Positions 17,856 to 24,582 of a stretch of 37,675 bases of DNA are shown here, in pieces. Source of the DNA: a virus; IMG/VR virus record IMGVR_UViG_3300034407_000066, positions 1-37,675 of that record. The stretch is one strand, 5' to 3'. A model generated the notes under the pieces. It was given only the letters and a program-made list of their open reading frames with translations. It ran no database searches and was not told the DNA's origin. Positions within the stretch are counted from its first letter, which is position 1, and the number at the start of each line of letters is the position of its first letter. The position numbers and the translations under genes were made by a program.

Positions 17856-17884
17856 ATTATATTAACTAAAGTTACCAAAGTCAA
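17856..17884 (-). promoter_or_regulatory. Sigma70-type promoter for leftward early operon
   Basis: On the minus strand TTGACT (17884-17879) is followed by exactly 17 bases and TATAAT (17861-17856), then the AAGGAG-preceded ATG of the SSB-like gene at 17818. It lies back to back with a rightward promoter, like lambda pL/pR. Confidence 0.82.
17861..17876. promoter_or_regulatory. Candidate operator (dyad) in leftward early promoter
   Basis: The dyad TAACT-AA-AGTTA (17863-17874) lies between the -10 and -35 of the leftward promoter. The surrounding 16 bases match 13/16 with 24551-24566 near the late promoter. It is a plausible Cro binding site (inference). Confidence 0.55.
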
Positions 17885-17892
17885 GCTATATG

Positions 17893-17921
17893 TTGACATT
17901 TGTTAATCTTACAAGTATGAT
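17893..17921 (+). promoter_or_regulatory. Sigma70-type promoter for Cro-like gene
   Basis: TTGACA (17893-17898), a 17-base spacer and TATGAT (17916-17921) lie 25 bases before the ATG at 17947. This is a near-perfect consensus and the strongest-looking rightward promoter in the window. Confidence 0.85.
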
Positions 17922-17934
17922 GTACTTAGATTAA
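17903..17934. promoter_or_regulatory. Candidate operator: long interrupted dyad over the rightward -10
   Basis: Outer arms TTAATCT (17903-17909) and AGATTAA (17928-17934) are perfect inverses. Inner arms AAGTA (17913-17917) and TACTT (17923-17927) are also perfect, with three extra bases on the left. The dyad covers the -10 box and probable start site, so a bound repressor would block the promoter. Confidence 0.6.
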
Positions 17935-17946
17935 TAAGGGATTATT

Positions 17947-18186
17947 ATGATGAATTTATATGAACTTGCAAAAGAACGTAAGAAAGAGGTGGTAACTAAG
18001 TATGGTGGTAGAAACCTATCACGTATGCTTAATATTAGCCATCCTGCTGTATCTAAATGGCAAGTAATACCGCCTTTGCGTGCGTATCAAATAGCAGATA
18101 TTGGTGATTTTGAATTAGACTATTTACGTCCTGATCTTAAACACGCAGATGAAATTGCACCGCAGCCGCAGGGTGTAGGTCAATAA
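17947..18186 (+). CDS. Cro-like transcriptional repressor (P22 Cro-type HTH)
   Basis: This 79-aa protein contains a helix-turn-helix (GGRNLSRMLNISHPAVSKWQ) followed by IPPLRAYQIADIG and YLRPDL, the arrangement of P22-type Cro proteins (AVSxW...IPxxRAYQIE). It is expected to bind the dyads in the divergent promoter region just upstream and repress early transcription. The SD is AAGGGA. No CI-like partner or integrase is present in the window, which is unusual for a gene of this type. An alternative start is the second ATG at 17950. Confidence 0.83.
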   Translation: MMNLYELAKERKKEVVTKYGGRNLSRMLNISHPAVSKWQVIPPLRAYQIADIGDFELDYLRPDLKHADEIAPQPQGVGQ

Positions 18187-18211
18187 TCTTAGGCTAAAAA
18201 TACTACGGCAC

Positions 18212-18249
18212 GGGGGGTATGTATTTTATCTCATTGTTGCATATCCCCC
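18212..18249 (+). terminator. Strong hairpin downstream of Cro-like gene (terminator or attenuator candidate)
   Basis: Arm GGGGGGTATG (18212-18221) pairs with CATATCCCCC (18240-18249) over 10 bp with one G-U pair and an 18-base loop. It begins 26 bases after the Cro-like stop. There is no U-run afterwards, so it is not a classical intrinsic terminator; it could be an attenuator, a Rho-linked stop or an origin structure. Confidence 0.45.
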
Positions 18250-18265
18250 ATTATCATCTTACATT

Positions 18266-18316
18266 ATGGCAAAGCTATGGCATATCTATAAGTGTGCCAT
18301 CAGTTTGTTAATGGCA
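18266..18316. repeat. Iteron-like ATGGCA repeats
   Basis: ATGGCA occurs at 18266-18271, 18277-18282 and 18311-18316, and inverted (TGCCAT) at 18295-18300. Four copies in 51 bases upstream of replication genes suggest initiator binding sites. Confidence 0.5.
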
Positions 18317-18325
18317 AATTAATCC

Positions 18326-18361
18326 CCTTCATCTTCACCTTCATCTTCACCTTCACCTTCA
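18326..18361. repeat. Tandem hexamer repeats (CCTTCA/TCTTCA)
   Basis: Six consecutive hexamers, CCTTCA or TCTTCA, form a strongly strand-asymmetric pyrimidine tract. They follow the ATGGCA copies and precede the replication-operon promoter. Confidence 0.75.
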
Positions 18362-18407
18362 ACTCCAACCAAGATAGAGCAAACACACACAACCATATTT
18401 GGGGGGG

Positions 18408-18436
18408 TTGACATAGGTTAACATATTCTGTATATT
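18408..18436 (+). promoter_or_regulatory. Sigma70-type promoter for replication operon
   Basis: TTGACA (18408-18413), 17 bases and TATATT (18431-18436) lie 29 bases before the ATG at 18466. A GTTAAC palindrome lies in the spacer, and seven G residues sit directly before the -35. Confidence 0.78.
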
Positions 18437-18465
18437 AAATCATTAACGAAAATTAACAGGTAACA

Positions 18466-18849
18466 ATGAGAAAAAAATCTACAGATGAACAATCGCCTGC
18501 GTTTCAATTTTACGCTAATGATTGGATAAGCGAACCTAGCAGATTAAAAATGTCACTTGAAGAACAAGGTGCATACATACTGTTGTATTGCCATTGTTGG
18601 CGTGGTTTTAAGATACCAAAAGATTTTGAAATATTATCAAAGATGTGTAACTGCACTTTGGATAAGATTAAATACATGTGGCCATCTATAAAACATATGT
18701 TCAAAGAAGTTGATGATGGGCAAAACTTAGTGTGTTTACAGGCAGAAGAAGAACGTAAAGAGCAGGCATTGAACCGTAAAAAACGACAGATTGCAGGCAA
18801 AAAAGGCGCTGATAAACGATGGGGTAAGGATGAAGTACAATCCAAATAG
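18466..18849 (+). CDS. DUF1376 replication-associated protein
   Basis: This 127-aa protein opens SPAFQFYANDWISEPSRLKMSLEEQGAYILLYCHCW, the DUF1376 signature found in phage replication initiators (YdaU-like). The domain resembles a winged-helix DNA-binding module. A basic C-terminal helix follows (EEERKEQALNRKKRQIAGKKGADKRWG). It is first in the replication operon directly after the origin-like repeats, so origin recognition is plausible. It is shorter than many DUF1376 fusion proteins; the rest of the initiator may be supplied by the next gene, which overlaps its end by 20 bases. Confidence 0.78.
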   Translation: MRKKSTDEQSPAFQFYANDWISEPSRLKMSLEEQGAYILLYCHCWRGFKIPKDFEILSKMCNCTLDKIKYMWPSIKHMFKEVDDGQNLVCLQAEEERKEQALNRKKRQIAGKKGADKRWGKDEVQSK

Positions 18850-19654
18850 TCACCATGGCATATTTATACAAGCATTTGGTACACATCACAGTTTCCAAAC
18901 GTTTTGTGACAAAGGTAAGAACAGGAAAATAATTAGACAGTTACATGGCACATTGGAAGAACACATAGATGAACTGTGGTCACTTAACAAACAGGGTGCA
19001 GGTGTATTTTTTACAGTAAATCAGACAGATTTACAGGGCAGAACAACAAAAAATATTACAAAAGTTAGGGCTGTGTTTATAGATTTAGATGGTACACCAT
19101 TGCCCGATCACTTTGATCTTAAACCTAATTTTATTTTAAACACATCGCCTGATAAATACCATTGTTATTGGTTAGTAAGTGATATGCCATTAGAATCATT
19201 TACATTGTATCAGCAAGCACTAGCTGCAAAGTTTAATTCAGACCCAGTTGTCAAAGACTTGCCAAGAGTAATGCGACTTGCAGGTTTTTATCATAACAAA
19301 ACAAAGCCATATCCAATCAAAGTAATTGGTGCGCAGGGCATTGATACACCATACACAATGGCAGAGATACGTGATGGTCTTGAATTACAAAGACCACAGC
19401 AAGCTACAATTAAAACAGATTATCAACCATCAATGTATCAAGGCAAGTATTCAGGTACATTACGATACGGTGTAGGCAAAGGTGACAGGCATGCTGCATT
19501 GGTAAAGATGTTGATAGCAATTAGAAAACGTGGCGAAAGCATGGAATATGCAAATGAAGAAGCATTAAAATTTGCAAACGCTTGTAACCCACCTGAAAAC
19601 CACAACGAAGTATTGTTTCAGGTAAAAGATATATGGAATAGATATGCACCTTAG
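18830..19654 (+). CDS. RepB-type DNA primase-like replication protein
   Basis: The ATG at 18830 (GGGGTAAGG upstream) gives 274 aa; the frame extends to a TTG at 18791. The core RAVFIDLDGTPLP, FILNTSPDKYHCYWLVSD and LPRVMRLAGFYHNK matches the RepB/AEP-like primase domain: the DLD acidic pair, the HCYW His and the RLAGFxHxK strand. The C-terminal half is helical (VGKGDRHAALVKMLIAIRKRGESMEYANEEALKFAN), like the PriCT-type helper domain. It should make primers for phage DNA synthesis beside the SF2 helicase, whose gene it overlaps by 11 bases. Confidence 0.8.
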   Translation: MKYNPNSHHGIFIQAFGTHHSFQTFCDKGKNRKIIRQLHGTLEEHIDELWSLNKQGAGVFFTVNQTDLQGRTTKNITKVRAVFIDLDGTPLPDHFDLKPNFILNTSPDKYHCYWLVSDMPLESFTLYQQALAAKFNSDPVVKDLPRVMRLAGFYHNKTKPYPIKVIGAQGIDTPYTMAEIRDGLELQRPQQATIKTDYQPSMYQGKYSGTLRYGVGKGDRHAALVKMLIAIRKRGESMEYANEEALKFANACNPPENHNEVLFQVKDIWNRYAP

Positions 19655-21137
19655 AGATTACCAACAAACAGCACTTGATAATTTACGTGAATCAATGAGG
19701 GCAGGTAATAAAAAACTGTTGCTTGTTGCTCCAACTGGTAGCGGTAAGACAGTAATAGCTAGTGCAATGATCAAAGCTGCTGTTGAAAAAAGTAATGATT
19801 GTTTGTTTGTAGCACATAGACGTGAATTGATTGATCAATGCAGCGATAAATTAAGGCACTTTGATGTAAACCATGGCGTTATTATGGCAGGTAGATCAGC
19901 TAACATTGGTGCAAGAACACAGGTTGCAAGCATACAAACTTACACAATTAGAAAAGATAATAAATATTTTAACAAGCCATATGCAGATGTAATTATATTA
20001 GATGAAGCACACCGTAGTGTAAGTAAATCATTTAGAGAACTTATCAATGATTACCCAGATGCGTTTGTCATTGGTTTAACTGCAACACCTGTACGTAACG
20101 ATGGCAAAGGTTTGGGCGGTATTTATGATGACCTGATAGAATGTGGCAGCATACGAAAACTTACAGAACAGGGTTACCTTGTGCCTAATCGTGTTGTTGC
20201 ACCTACATTGCCAGACTTAAAAGGTTTAAAGATTATGGCAGGTGATTACGAAAAACGTGGCCTAAACAAACGTATGAACACACCTAAATTAGTAGGTGAT
20301 CTTGTTACCCATTGGTTACGATATGCAGAGGATAGGCCAACTGTTGTGTTTGCTACATCAATTGCACACAGTAAATACATATCTAAAATATTTAATGATA
20401 ACGGCATAGCTGCAGGTCATGTTGATGGTGACATGGATGAACTAGAGCGTGAACAAGTGCTGCATGATTTACACCATGGTAAGATTAAAGTTTTATCTAA
20501 CTGCCAAGTGTTGACCGAAGGATGGGATGAACCAAAAGTTTCATGTGTTGTACTTGCACGACCTACAAAGTCATACGGCATGTACTTGCAGATGGTTGGT
20601 AGATCATTGAGGCCATTTGAAGGCAAGAAAGATACATTGATTATTGACCATGCAGGCTGTGTTTATGAACACGGTTTCCCTGAAGATGTGCCTGATTGGG
20701 AACTGACAACAGATAAAATTACACGACAGAAAAACAAAGAACGAAAAGAAATAGATAAGCAGCCGTTTACTTGCACTAAATGTAACGCTGTATATGAGCC
20801 AACAAGAATATTGAGAACTTGCCCTGTGTGTGGTCATGCACCAACGGAAGCAGACAAGAAAGTTTTGATTAAACAAGGACGTTTGGTTGAACTACCAAAA
20901 GCAGATGTTAATGCACAGGACAAGCAAGATTTTTACGCACAACTTTTGTTTCATAGCAGACAAAAAGGTTACAAGTCAGGTTGGGCTGATTGGACATTTA
21001 AAGAAAAGTTTGGGCATTTTCCACACAGTAAACGTGTAATGCCAAAACCTGTGGGCGATGAGGTCAAAGGCTACCTGCGCCACTTGCAAATAAAAAAAGC
21101 CAAATCAAATGGGGGTGCTTATGTCAGAGGACGCTAA
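19644..21137 (+). CDS. SF2 DEAD/DEAH-box helicase with zinc ribbon
   Basis: This is a 497-aa helicase. The motifs are clear: Q-like LRDYQQTAL, Walker A APTGSGKT (29-36), DEAH (120-123), motif III GLTATPVR (144-151), motif V-type LTEGWDEP, and motif VI QMVGRSLRP. After the helicase core a CxxC...CxxC zinc ribbon (TCTKCNAVYEPTRILRTCPVCG, about 376-398) is followed by a C-terminal segment with SGWADWTFKEKFGHFP, known from phage SF2 helicases. It unwinds duplex DNA for replication or recombination and acts with the primase-like protein encoded just upstream. Confidence 0.93.
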   Translation: MHLRDYQQTALDNLRESMRAGNKKLLLVAPTGSGKTVIASAMIKAAVEKSNDCLFVAHRRELIDQCSDKLRHFDVNHGVIMAGRSANIGARTQVASIQTYTIRKDNKYFNKPYADVIILDEAHRSVSKSFRELINDYPDAFVIGLTATPVRNDGKGLGGIYDDLIECGSIRKLTEQGYLVPNRVVAPTLPDLKGLKIMAGDYEKRGLNKRMNTPKLVGDLVTHWLRYAEDRPTVVFATSIAHSKYISKIFNDNGIAAGHVDGDMDELEREQVLHDLHHGKIKVLSNCQVLTEGWDEPKVSCVVLARPTKSYGMYLQMVGRSLRPFEGKKDTLIIDHAGCVYEHGFPEDVPDWELTTDKITRQKNKERKEIDKQPFTCTKCNAVYEPTRILRTCPVCGHAPTEADKKVLIKQGRLVELPKADVNAQDKQDFYAQLLFHSRQKGYKSGWADWTFKEKFGHFPHSKRVMPKPVGDEVKGYLRHLQIKKAKSNGGAYVRGR

Positions 21138-21459
21138 AGAACAACAAATGCACACGTTGCGTGAGGTAGGCAAGAAACATGCTGCCGCAAAACGTAATCT
21201 TACTGTGCTTGAACATGGTAGACAGATAATGCTGTCCGATCTTATGAAAGAATACATGCTTAAAGGTGAGAAAACTGCTGCAGGTCAAGAACGTGAGGCC
21301 AGAGCAGACCCACGTTACAAAGAACACATTGAAGGGCTTGGTCAAGCTGTTGAGGAAGAACTAAAATGGGCTTGGGAAAAAAAGATTGTTGATATAAACT
21401 TTGAGAAATGGAAGACCAACATGATTAACCAAACCATTGAGCGTAAAAAATATGGCTAA
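21121..21459 (+). CDS. Hypothetical helical early protein
   Basis: The ATG at 21121 is preferred because GGGGG lies just upstream; an ATG at 21109 is also in frame. The 112-aa product is highly charged and helical (AKEQQMHTLREVGKKHAAAKRNLTVLE, EERELKWAWEKKI-type C-terminus) with no cysteine or membrane segment. It overlaps the helicase end by 17 bases and the next start by 8 bases, so it belongs to the replication operon. A DNA-binding or helicase-loading helper is possible, but no family is recognised. Confidence 0.6.
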   Translation: MSEDAKEQQMHTLREVGKKHAAAKRNLTVLEHGRQIMLSDLMKEYMLKGEKTAAGQEREARADPRYKEHIEGLGQAVEEELKWAWEKKIVDINFEKWKTNMINQTIERKKYG

Positions 21460-21811
21460 AAAGAAACAAGCAACGATTGAAGAAAAGAAACACATGTCAC
21501 GCGTTGCTGCGTTGGGCTGCGTTGCCTGTGCTACGTTAGGCCATTACGATTCACCTGCTGAGATACACCACATAAAAAATCATACAGGCATGGGCAGGCG
21601 GTCTAGTCATTTTGAAGTTATACCGCTTTGTTATTTGCATCACCGTGGGACATATGGCTATCACACAAGCCCTTCAGAGTTTACAGGTAACTATGGAACG
21701 CAAACAGAACTGCTGCAGATTGTGAAAGATTGGTTAGCGTATGAAGATAAAAAAACGGGTCAGATAAATCCATCCAACCCGTTTACAAGGAACAATTTAT
21801 TCTACGAATAA
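21452..21811 (+). CDS. Ref-like HNH nuclease
   Basis: The ATG at 21452 gives 119 aa (the frame opens at a TTG, 21437). The central region reads GCVACATLGH...AEIHHIKNHTGMGRRSSHFEVIPLCYLHHRG, the HNH-like arrangement of P1 Ref (RecA-dependent nuclease) family proteins. Two Cys, two His pairs and the final LHHRG would bind metal ions. Such enzymes cut at RecA-made displacement loops. It is the last gene of the rightward replication operon and ends immediately against the converging leftward operon, with no spacer. Confidence 0.8.
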   Translation: MAKKKQATIEEKKHMSRVAALGCVACATLGHYDSPAEIHHIKNHTGMGRRSSHFEVIPLCYLHHRGTYGYHTSPSEFTGNYGTQTELLQIVKDWLAYEDKKTGQINPSNPFTRNNLFYE

Positions 21812-22147
21812 TTATAACTGTTCATGTTTTAGTTTGTAACCATCATTAAATAATACATGGCCAAGATTGTGTATAACACTAAAGCCCATATCCATGCCGC
21901 AACCAGATACACCCATGCAACCTGTTTTGTCTATGAACCTGTAGCCAACAGCATCACACATCATGCTTGTTAACCACACTTTTTGCACTCTGTCTTCACC
22001 TTCTTTAAATTCATCTTTAACGTTGAACTTATAAAAGTCTATATGCCTGTACATGCCAGAGTTTGATACACGTTTGACAATGAAGTAAATTGTGTCATCT
22101 TCATTGATTAGTTTTTTAAGATTTTTTATTGCTTCTTCTTTCTTCAT
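21812..22147 (-). CDS. Conserved phage protein, function unknown
   Basis: This 111-aa protein has a recognisable but uncharacterised phage pattern: VKRVSNSGMYRHIDFY followed by VSGCGMDMGFSVIHNLG. The conserved Ser-Gly-Met and GCGMDMGF segments suggest a catalytic or ligand site rather than a pure structural protein. Its ATG has an AAGGA SD and lies 32 bases inside the previous gene. It is the distal gene of the second leftward operon. Confidence 0.62.
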   Translation of the reverse strand: MKKEEAIKNLKKLINEDDTIYFIVKRVSNSGMYRHIDFYKFNVKDEFKEGEDRVQKVWLTSMMCDAVGYRFIDKTGCMGVSGCGMDMGFSVIHNLGHVLFNDGYKLKHEQL

Positions 22148-22301
22148 AATGTTGTGTCCTTCTGTTTTCTTCTATTGCATGCCATATGTTTATGACACCC
22201 CAAAGCGCAACAATAGACGCATCCAATGTGTTCCTGTCTACTACAACAAGATAAATTGAAAGCGTCCACAGCACGCCACTAATACCAAAACGCCAAATCA
22301 C
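22116..22301 (-). CDS. Small two-helix membrane protein
   Basis: The GTG at 22301 overlaps the upstream stop (GTGA), giving 61 aa; a TTG at 22334 would extend it. Two hydrophobic segments are seen (ISGVLWTLSIYLVVV and IVALWGVINIWHAI), followed by a charged Arg/Glu-rich tail. It is probably an inner-membrane protein, perhaps for superinfection exclusion or host control. No family is recognised. Confidence 0.55.
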   Translation of the reverse strand: MIWRFGISGVLWTLSIYLVVVDRNTLDASIVALWGVINIWHAIEENRRTQHYEERRSNKKS

Positions 22302-22504
22302 GGTGTTAACTTTTTGTTTTGTTTGATTACCCAATCATCCAAGATAGCACGCAAGCCATCATCAAAGCCGATATGCAATTCCTGTTTGTTGTTGATTAGA
22401 TAATCAATTGCTTGTTGCTGTTGTGTGGGCGATAAGCCTTTTAGATGATCTCTAACAACGCTTTCAACCCACACCTTGCCAACACTAAAGAACGGGTTAT
22501 CCAT
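22298..22504 (-). CDS. Hypothetical small early protein
   Basis: The ATG at 22504 follows GGAG in the end of the upstream gene and overlaps its stop. The 68-aa product contains VGKVWVESVVRDHLKGLSPTQQQQAIDYLINNKQELHIGFDDGLRAILDDWV and is mainly helical and acidic. There is no membrane segment. It may be an adaptor or inhibitor of a host protein, judged only by size and context. Confidence 0.55.
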   Translation of the reverse strand: MDNPFFSVGKVWVESVVRDHLKGLSPTQQQQAIDYLINNKQELHIGFDDGLRAILDDWVIKQNKKLTP

Positions 22505-23084
22505 TCTTTTCTGCTCCAAGTTTCATGTCTAGCAACTCTTTTAGGCTATAGTAAGCACTCATGCCATGCGCACCGACATTCCATTCTGTCATGTCTTCAA
22601 CATCCTCACCATGTGTGCCGCAATATGCTTTGCCATTTTTCCAGTTGTACACAGTAAACACACGACCATCGGGAAATTCAAACGCCCATTGAACGTCTAT
22701 CTTATCCTCTGCACCTGCACGCGGTATGTAACGGAAATGCGGATCACCAAACACGCTGACAAGCTGATCATATGTTCTGTTTAAATGTCCGTGTAAGTGT
22801 GTACCACCAGTGTTGCTTGACTTTGTGATGTTAGACAAATCGCTGACGTGTTTGTCCTGTATCGCAAACGACAAAGACGAGGCCAATGATTCTGCTTTGC
22901 TTTGGTCACATTCAATCAATTCCTCTGCAAGCCATTGCAATTCATTGCCAGAAAGATTATCAACTATCTGCCCTGCAATTGTAGCTGCTTGCGCTTTGCC
23001 TTCTGCCACTGCTGCCTGCGCACTGTCATCATTGTGGCTGTTGTTTTCAATGTCATCCCAGTATTCATTCTTTGTTTTACTCAT
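22497..23084 (-). CDS. Conserved phage protein with C-terminal YNWK domain, function unknown
   Basis: The ATG at 23084 has AGGAG eight bases upstream, so it is chosen over earlier non-ATG starts. The 195-aa product has an Ala-rich, acidic N-terminal helix region (AAVAEGKAQAATIAGQIVDNLSGNE). A globular C-terminal half follows with LHGHLNRTYDQLVSVFGDPHF, DVQWAFEFPDGRVFTVYNWKNGKAYCG and WNVGAHG. This half is familiar from small uncharacterised proteins of many phages. Its function is unknown. It is the largest protein of the second leftward operon. Confidence 0.62.
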   Translation of the reverse strand: MSKTKNEYWDDIENNSHNDDSAQAAVAEGKAQAATIAGQIVDNLSGNELQWLAEELIECDQSKAESLASSLSFAIQDKHVSDLSNITKSSNTGGTHLHGHLNRTYDQLVSVFGDPHFRYIPRAGAEDKIDVQWAFEFPDGRVFTVYNWKNGKAYCGTHGEDVEDMTEWNVGAHGMSAYYSLKELLDMKLGAEKNG

Positions 23085-23094
23085 GTTGTTGCTC

Positions 23095-23292
23095 CTATAG
23101 TTTGTTAGCGGTGTACAAACATGCACCACCGCCAAGCATTGATATTAGGCCGTAACCGACCACCATTAACATTGTGGGCAAATCGTTAGCATACTCCATG
23201 CACTTGCCATCACAATCATTGGCACTGCCTGCAATGGCCATCAATCCGACAGCCAAAGCAATTGCACCAAATACGTTTAAAAATGTTTTCAT
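23095..23292 (-). CDS. Small secreted/membrane protein with two Cys
   Basis: The ATG at 23292 has GGAG eight bases upstream and gives 65 aa. The N-terminus MKTFLNVFGAIALAVGLMAIAGSA is a membrane helix or signal peptide. A short loop follows with NDCDGKCMEYANDLP, then a second hydrophobic segment (MLMVVGYGLISMLGGGACLY). The loop DCDGKC could form a disulfide in the periplasm. It may act as an exclusion or envelope-modifying protein (inference). Confidence 0.58.
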   Translation of the reverse strand: MKTFLNVFGAIALAVGLMAIAGSANDCDGKCMEYANDLPTMLMVVGYGLISMLGGGACLYTANKL

Positions 23293-23293
23293 G

Positions 23294-23722
23294 TTATTTA
23301 CTCCAATAACCATAAACACAACGCGTACCATTACGCGAAGGGTCATAGGTGTCATTGATTACGCCATCAATAACTGCTGTTACATGCTTACTGCAAGACA
23401 CAGCAATTGTACCCAATGGCAATTCATCTGCTTTCAAATGCACCTTGCAACCTTGACCAATAAACATTGTTGGTGTCCATTTAAGTCCAAGCATAGCTGC
23501 AAGACGTTTGGTTGTAGGTTTGTAAACACCAGACCGCGCTGTTGACTTACCTCTACGCTTTTTGGTTTTACGTTCCTTAGAACCAAGTTGATTGATTAAC
23601 GCTGCAACCTCTGCATAAGGTTTGCCGCTAACGATAGCAAATGATCTGCATACACAATCACCTGCTTTGACAGTGTAACCTGCATCTGCTGCACCACCAT
23701 CATTGTATGTCCATGTACTCAT
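23294..23722 (-). CDS. Probable papain-like cysteine peptidase
   Basis: The ATG at 23722 has an AAGGAG SD and gives 142 aa. The pattern AGDCVCRSFAIVSGKPYAEVAALIN (candidate nucleophile Cys23), SCSKHVTAVIDG (His113) and INDTYDPSRNGTRCVYGYW (Asp124 or Asp127) has the Cys-His-Asp order of papain-like or C39-like peptidases seen in many phages (DCVTRA...HV.A..DG...DT.D). A Lys/Arg-rich insertion (SKERKTKKRRGKSTARSG) lies between Cys and His. It heads the second leftward operon. It might process a host or phage protein early in infection. Confidence 0.68.
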   Translation of the reverse strand: MSTWTYNDGGAADAGYTVKAGDCVCRSFAIVSGKPYAEVAALINQLGSKERKTKKRRGKSTARSGVYKPTTKRLAAMLGLKWTPTMFIGQGCKVHLKADELPLGTIAVSCSKHVTAVIDGVINDTYDPSRNGTRCVYGYWSK

Positions 23723-23752
23723 TGTTACTCCTTTATTTATTAACACAGGTTA

Positions 23753-23781
23753 AGTTTAAACTAATTTAAAAATATACGCAA
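23753..23781 (-). promoter_or_regulatory. Promoter for second leftward operon with overlapping palindrome
   Basis: On the minus strand TTGCGT (23781-23776), 17 bases and TAAACT (23758-23753) precede the peptidase gene. The perfect palindrome AGTTTAAACT (23753-23762) covers the -10 box and is a candidate operator. The match to consensus is moderate. Confidence 0.5.
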
Positions 23782-23802
23782 GAATTAATTTTACCTTATT
23801 TA

Positions 23803-23830
23803 TTGCATTGTAAGTACTTTAGGTTATAAT
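23803..23830 (+). promoter_or_regulatory. Promoter for small terminase gene
   Basis: TTGCAT (23803-23808), a 16-base spacer and TATAAT (23825-23830) lie just before the ATG at 23838. The 7-base distance from -10 to ATG implies an almost leaderless mRNA, and no SD is seen before this ATG. Confidence 0.55.
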
Positions 23831-23837
23831 AACTAAT

Positions 23838-24251
23838 ATGAGCGCAAAAACGTTGACAGATAAGCAAAAGGCATTCGTTGACTACTTTAGTCAGTTAGGC
23901 AATGCAACACATGCTGCAATCAAGGCGGGCTACTCAAAAGCCACAGCCGAACAACAGGGCTACGAGTTAAAACGTAAGCTAGTTAATGAGATTGATTTAG
24001 CTACACGGGCTGCATTGGGCGGCGCTGTACCTATGGCCGTTGAGAAACTACAAAGCCTGATCACAGACGACAAAGTAGCGGCATCAGTCAAGTTAGGCGC
24101 AATCAACAGCATCCTTGACCGTACAGGCTACCAGACAGTCCACAAGGTAGAAGACGTAACCAAGCAACGTACAGACGAAGAACTACAAACAGAACTAGAA
24201 CACTTGCTGCAATCCATAAACGCGGGGTCTAGTAAAAGCACAGAGCATTAG
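23838..24251 (+). CDS. terS: Terminase small subunit
   Basis: This 137-aa protein begins SAKTLTDKQKAFVDYFSQLGNATHAAIKAGYSKATAEQQGYEL, the Terminase_2 DNA-recognition domain (helix-turn-helix; LTxKQxxFV...NATxAAxxAGYS). The middle helix region (AVEKLQSLITDDKVAASVKLGAINSILDRTGYQ) is the usual oligomerisation part. It recognises the packaging site and loads the large subunit. It stands alone under its own promoter, 366 bp from the large-terminase operon. Confidence 0.88.
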   Translation: MSAKTLTDKQKAFVDYFSQLGNATHAAIKAGYSKATAEQQGYELKRKLVNEIDLATRAALGGAVPMAVEKLQSLITDDKVAASVKLGAINSILDRTGYQTVHKVEDVTKQRTDEELQTELEHLLQSINAGSSKSTEH

Positions 24252-24550
24252 CACAGTATACTGCTCACTACTCCTATACCTATATAGGGGAAGACACATT
24301 GGTAAGCCTTGCCATACCTCCCAGAAAAAAGGTTCATCGCACACACACACACGCATTTGCCCGCTAGGTCACATGTCTGCGCGGTCTTGCTAAAGATACC
24401 CTACGCATAATGCTTCACATATACATACACAGGGGAACACGGCATCACATATCACAGGCACACGCGCGCAACAGACCCCCCCACCCCCCAAAGTGCCTCC
24501 GCGTGATATATATAATGCTTTCATCCGCACAGTGGAGGGCATATTTAGAT

Positions 24551-24566
24551 ATTAACCTAAGTTAAC
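24551..24566. promoter_or_regulatory. Operator-like dyad upstream of late promoter
   Basis: TTAAC-CTAA-GTTAA is a perfect inverted repeat. The 16-mer matches 13/16 bases with 17861-17876 in the leftward early promoter, suggesting the same regulator binds both. It lies 17 bases before the -35 box. Confidence 0.55.
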
Positions 24567-24582
24567 AGCTATCACATGGGAG

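Larger units (their letters stand above)
18187..18465. other. Noncoding origin-like region between Cro and replication genes
   Basis: These 279 bases carry a G/C-armed hairpin (18212-18249), four copies of a 6-bp ATGGCA repeat (18266-18316), six CTTCA-type hexamers (18326-18361) and a promoter (18408-18436). It sits immediately before the initiator and primase-like genes. This clustering is what a replication origin or control region would look like; the assignment is an inference. Confidence 0.5.

Noticed and set aside
18266-18322. An 18-aa rightward ORF beginning at the first ATGGCA repeat
   Set aside because: No SD, no coupling and no motif; the ATG is part of the repeat.
18319-18396. A 25-aa leftward ORF covering the CTTCA hexamers, ending in an acidic GEGEDEGEDEGD tail
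   Set aside because: No Shine-Dalgarno sequence, very short, and the acidic tail is a direct result of the hexamer repeat. A noncoding repeat explains it better.
24252-24540. CRISPR-like or tRNA-like element in the terS downstream gap
   Set aside because: No spaced direct repeats of CRISPR length and no cloverleaf could be drawn; only short palindromes and simple repeats are present.
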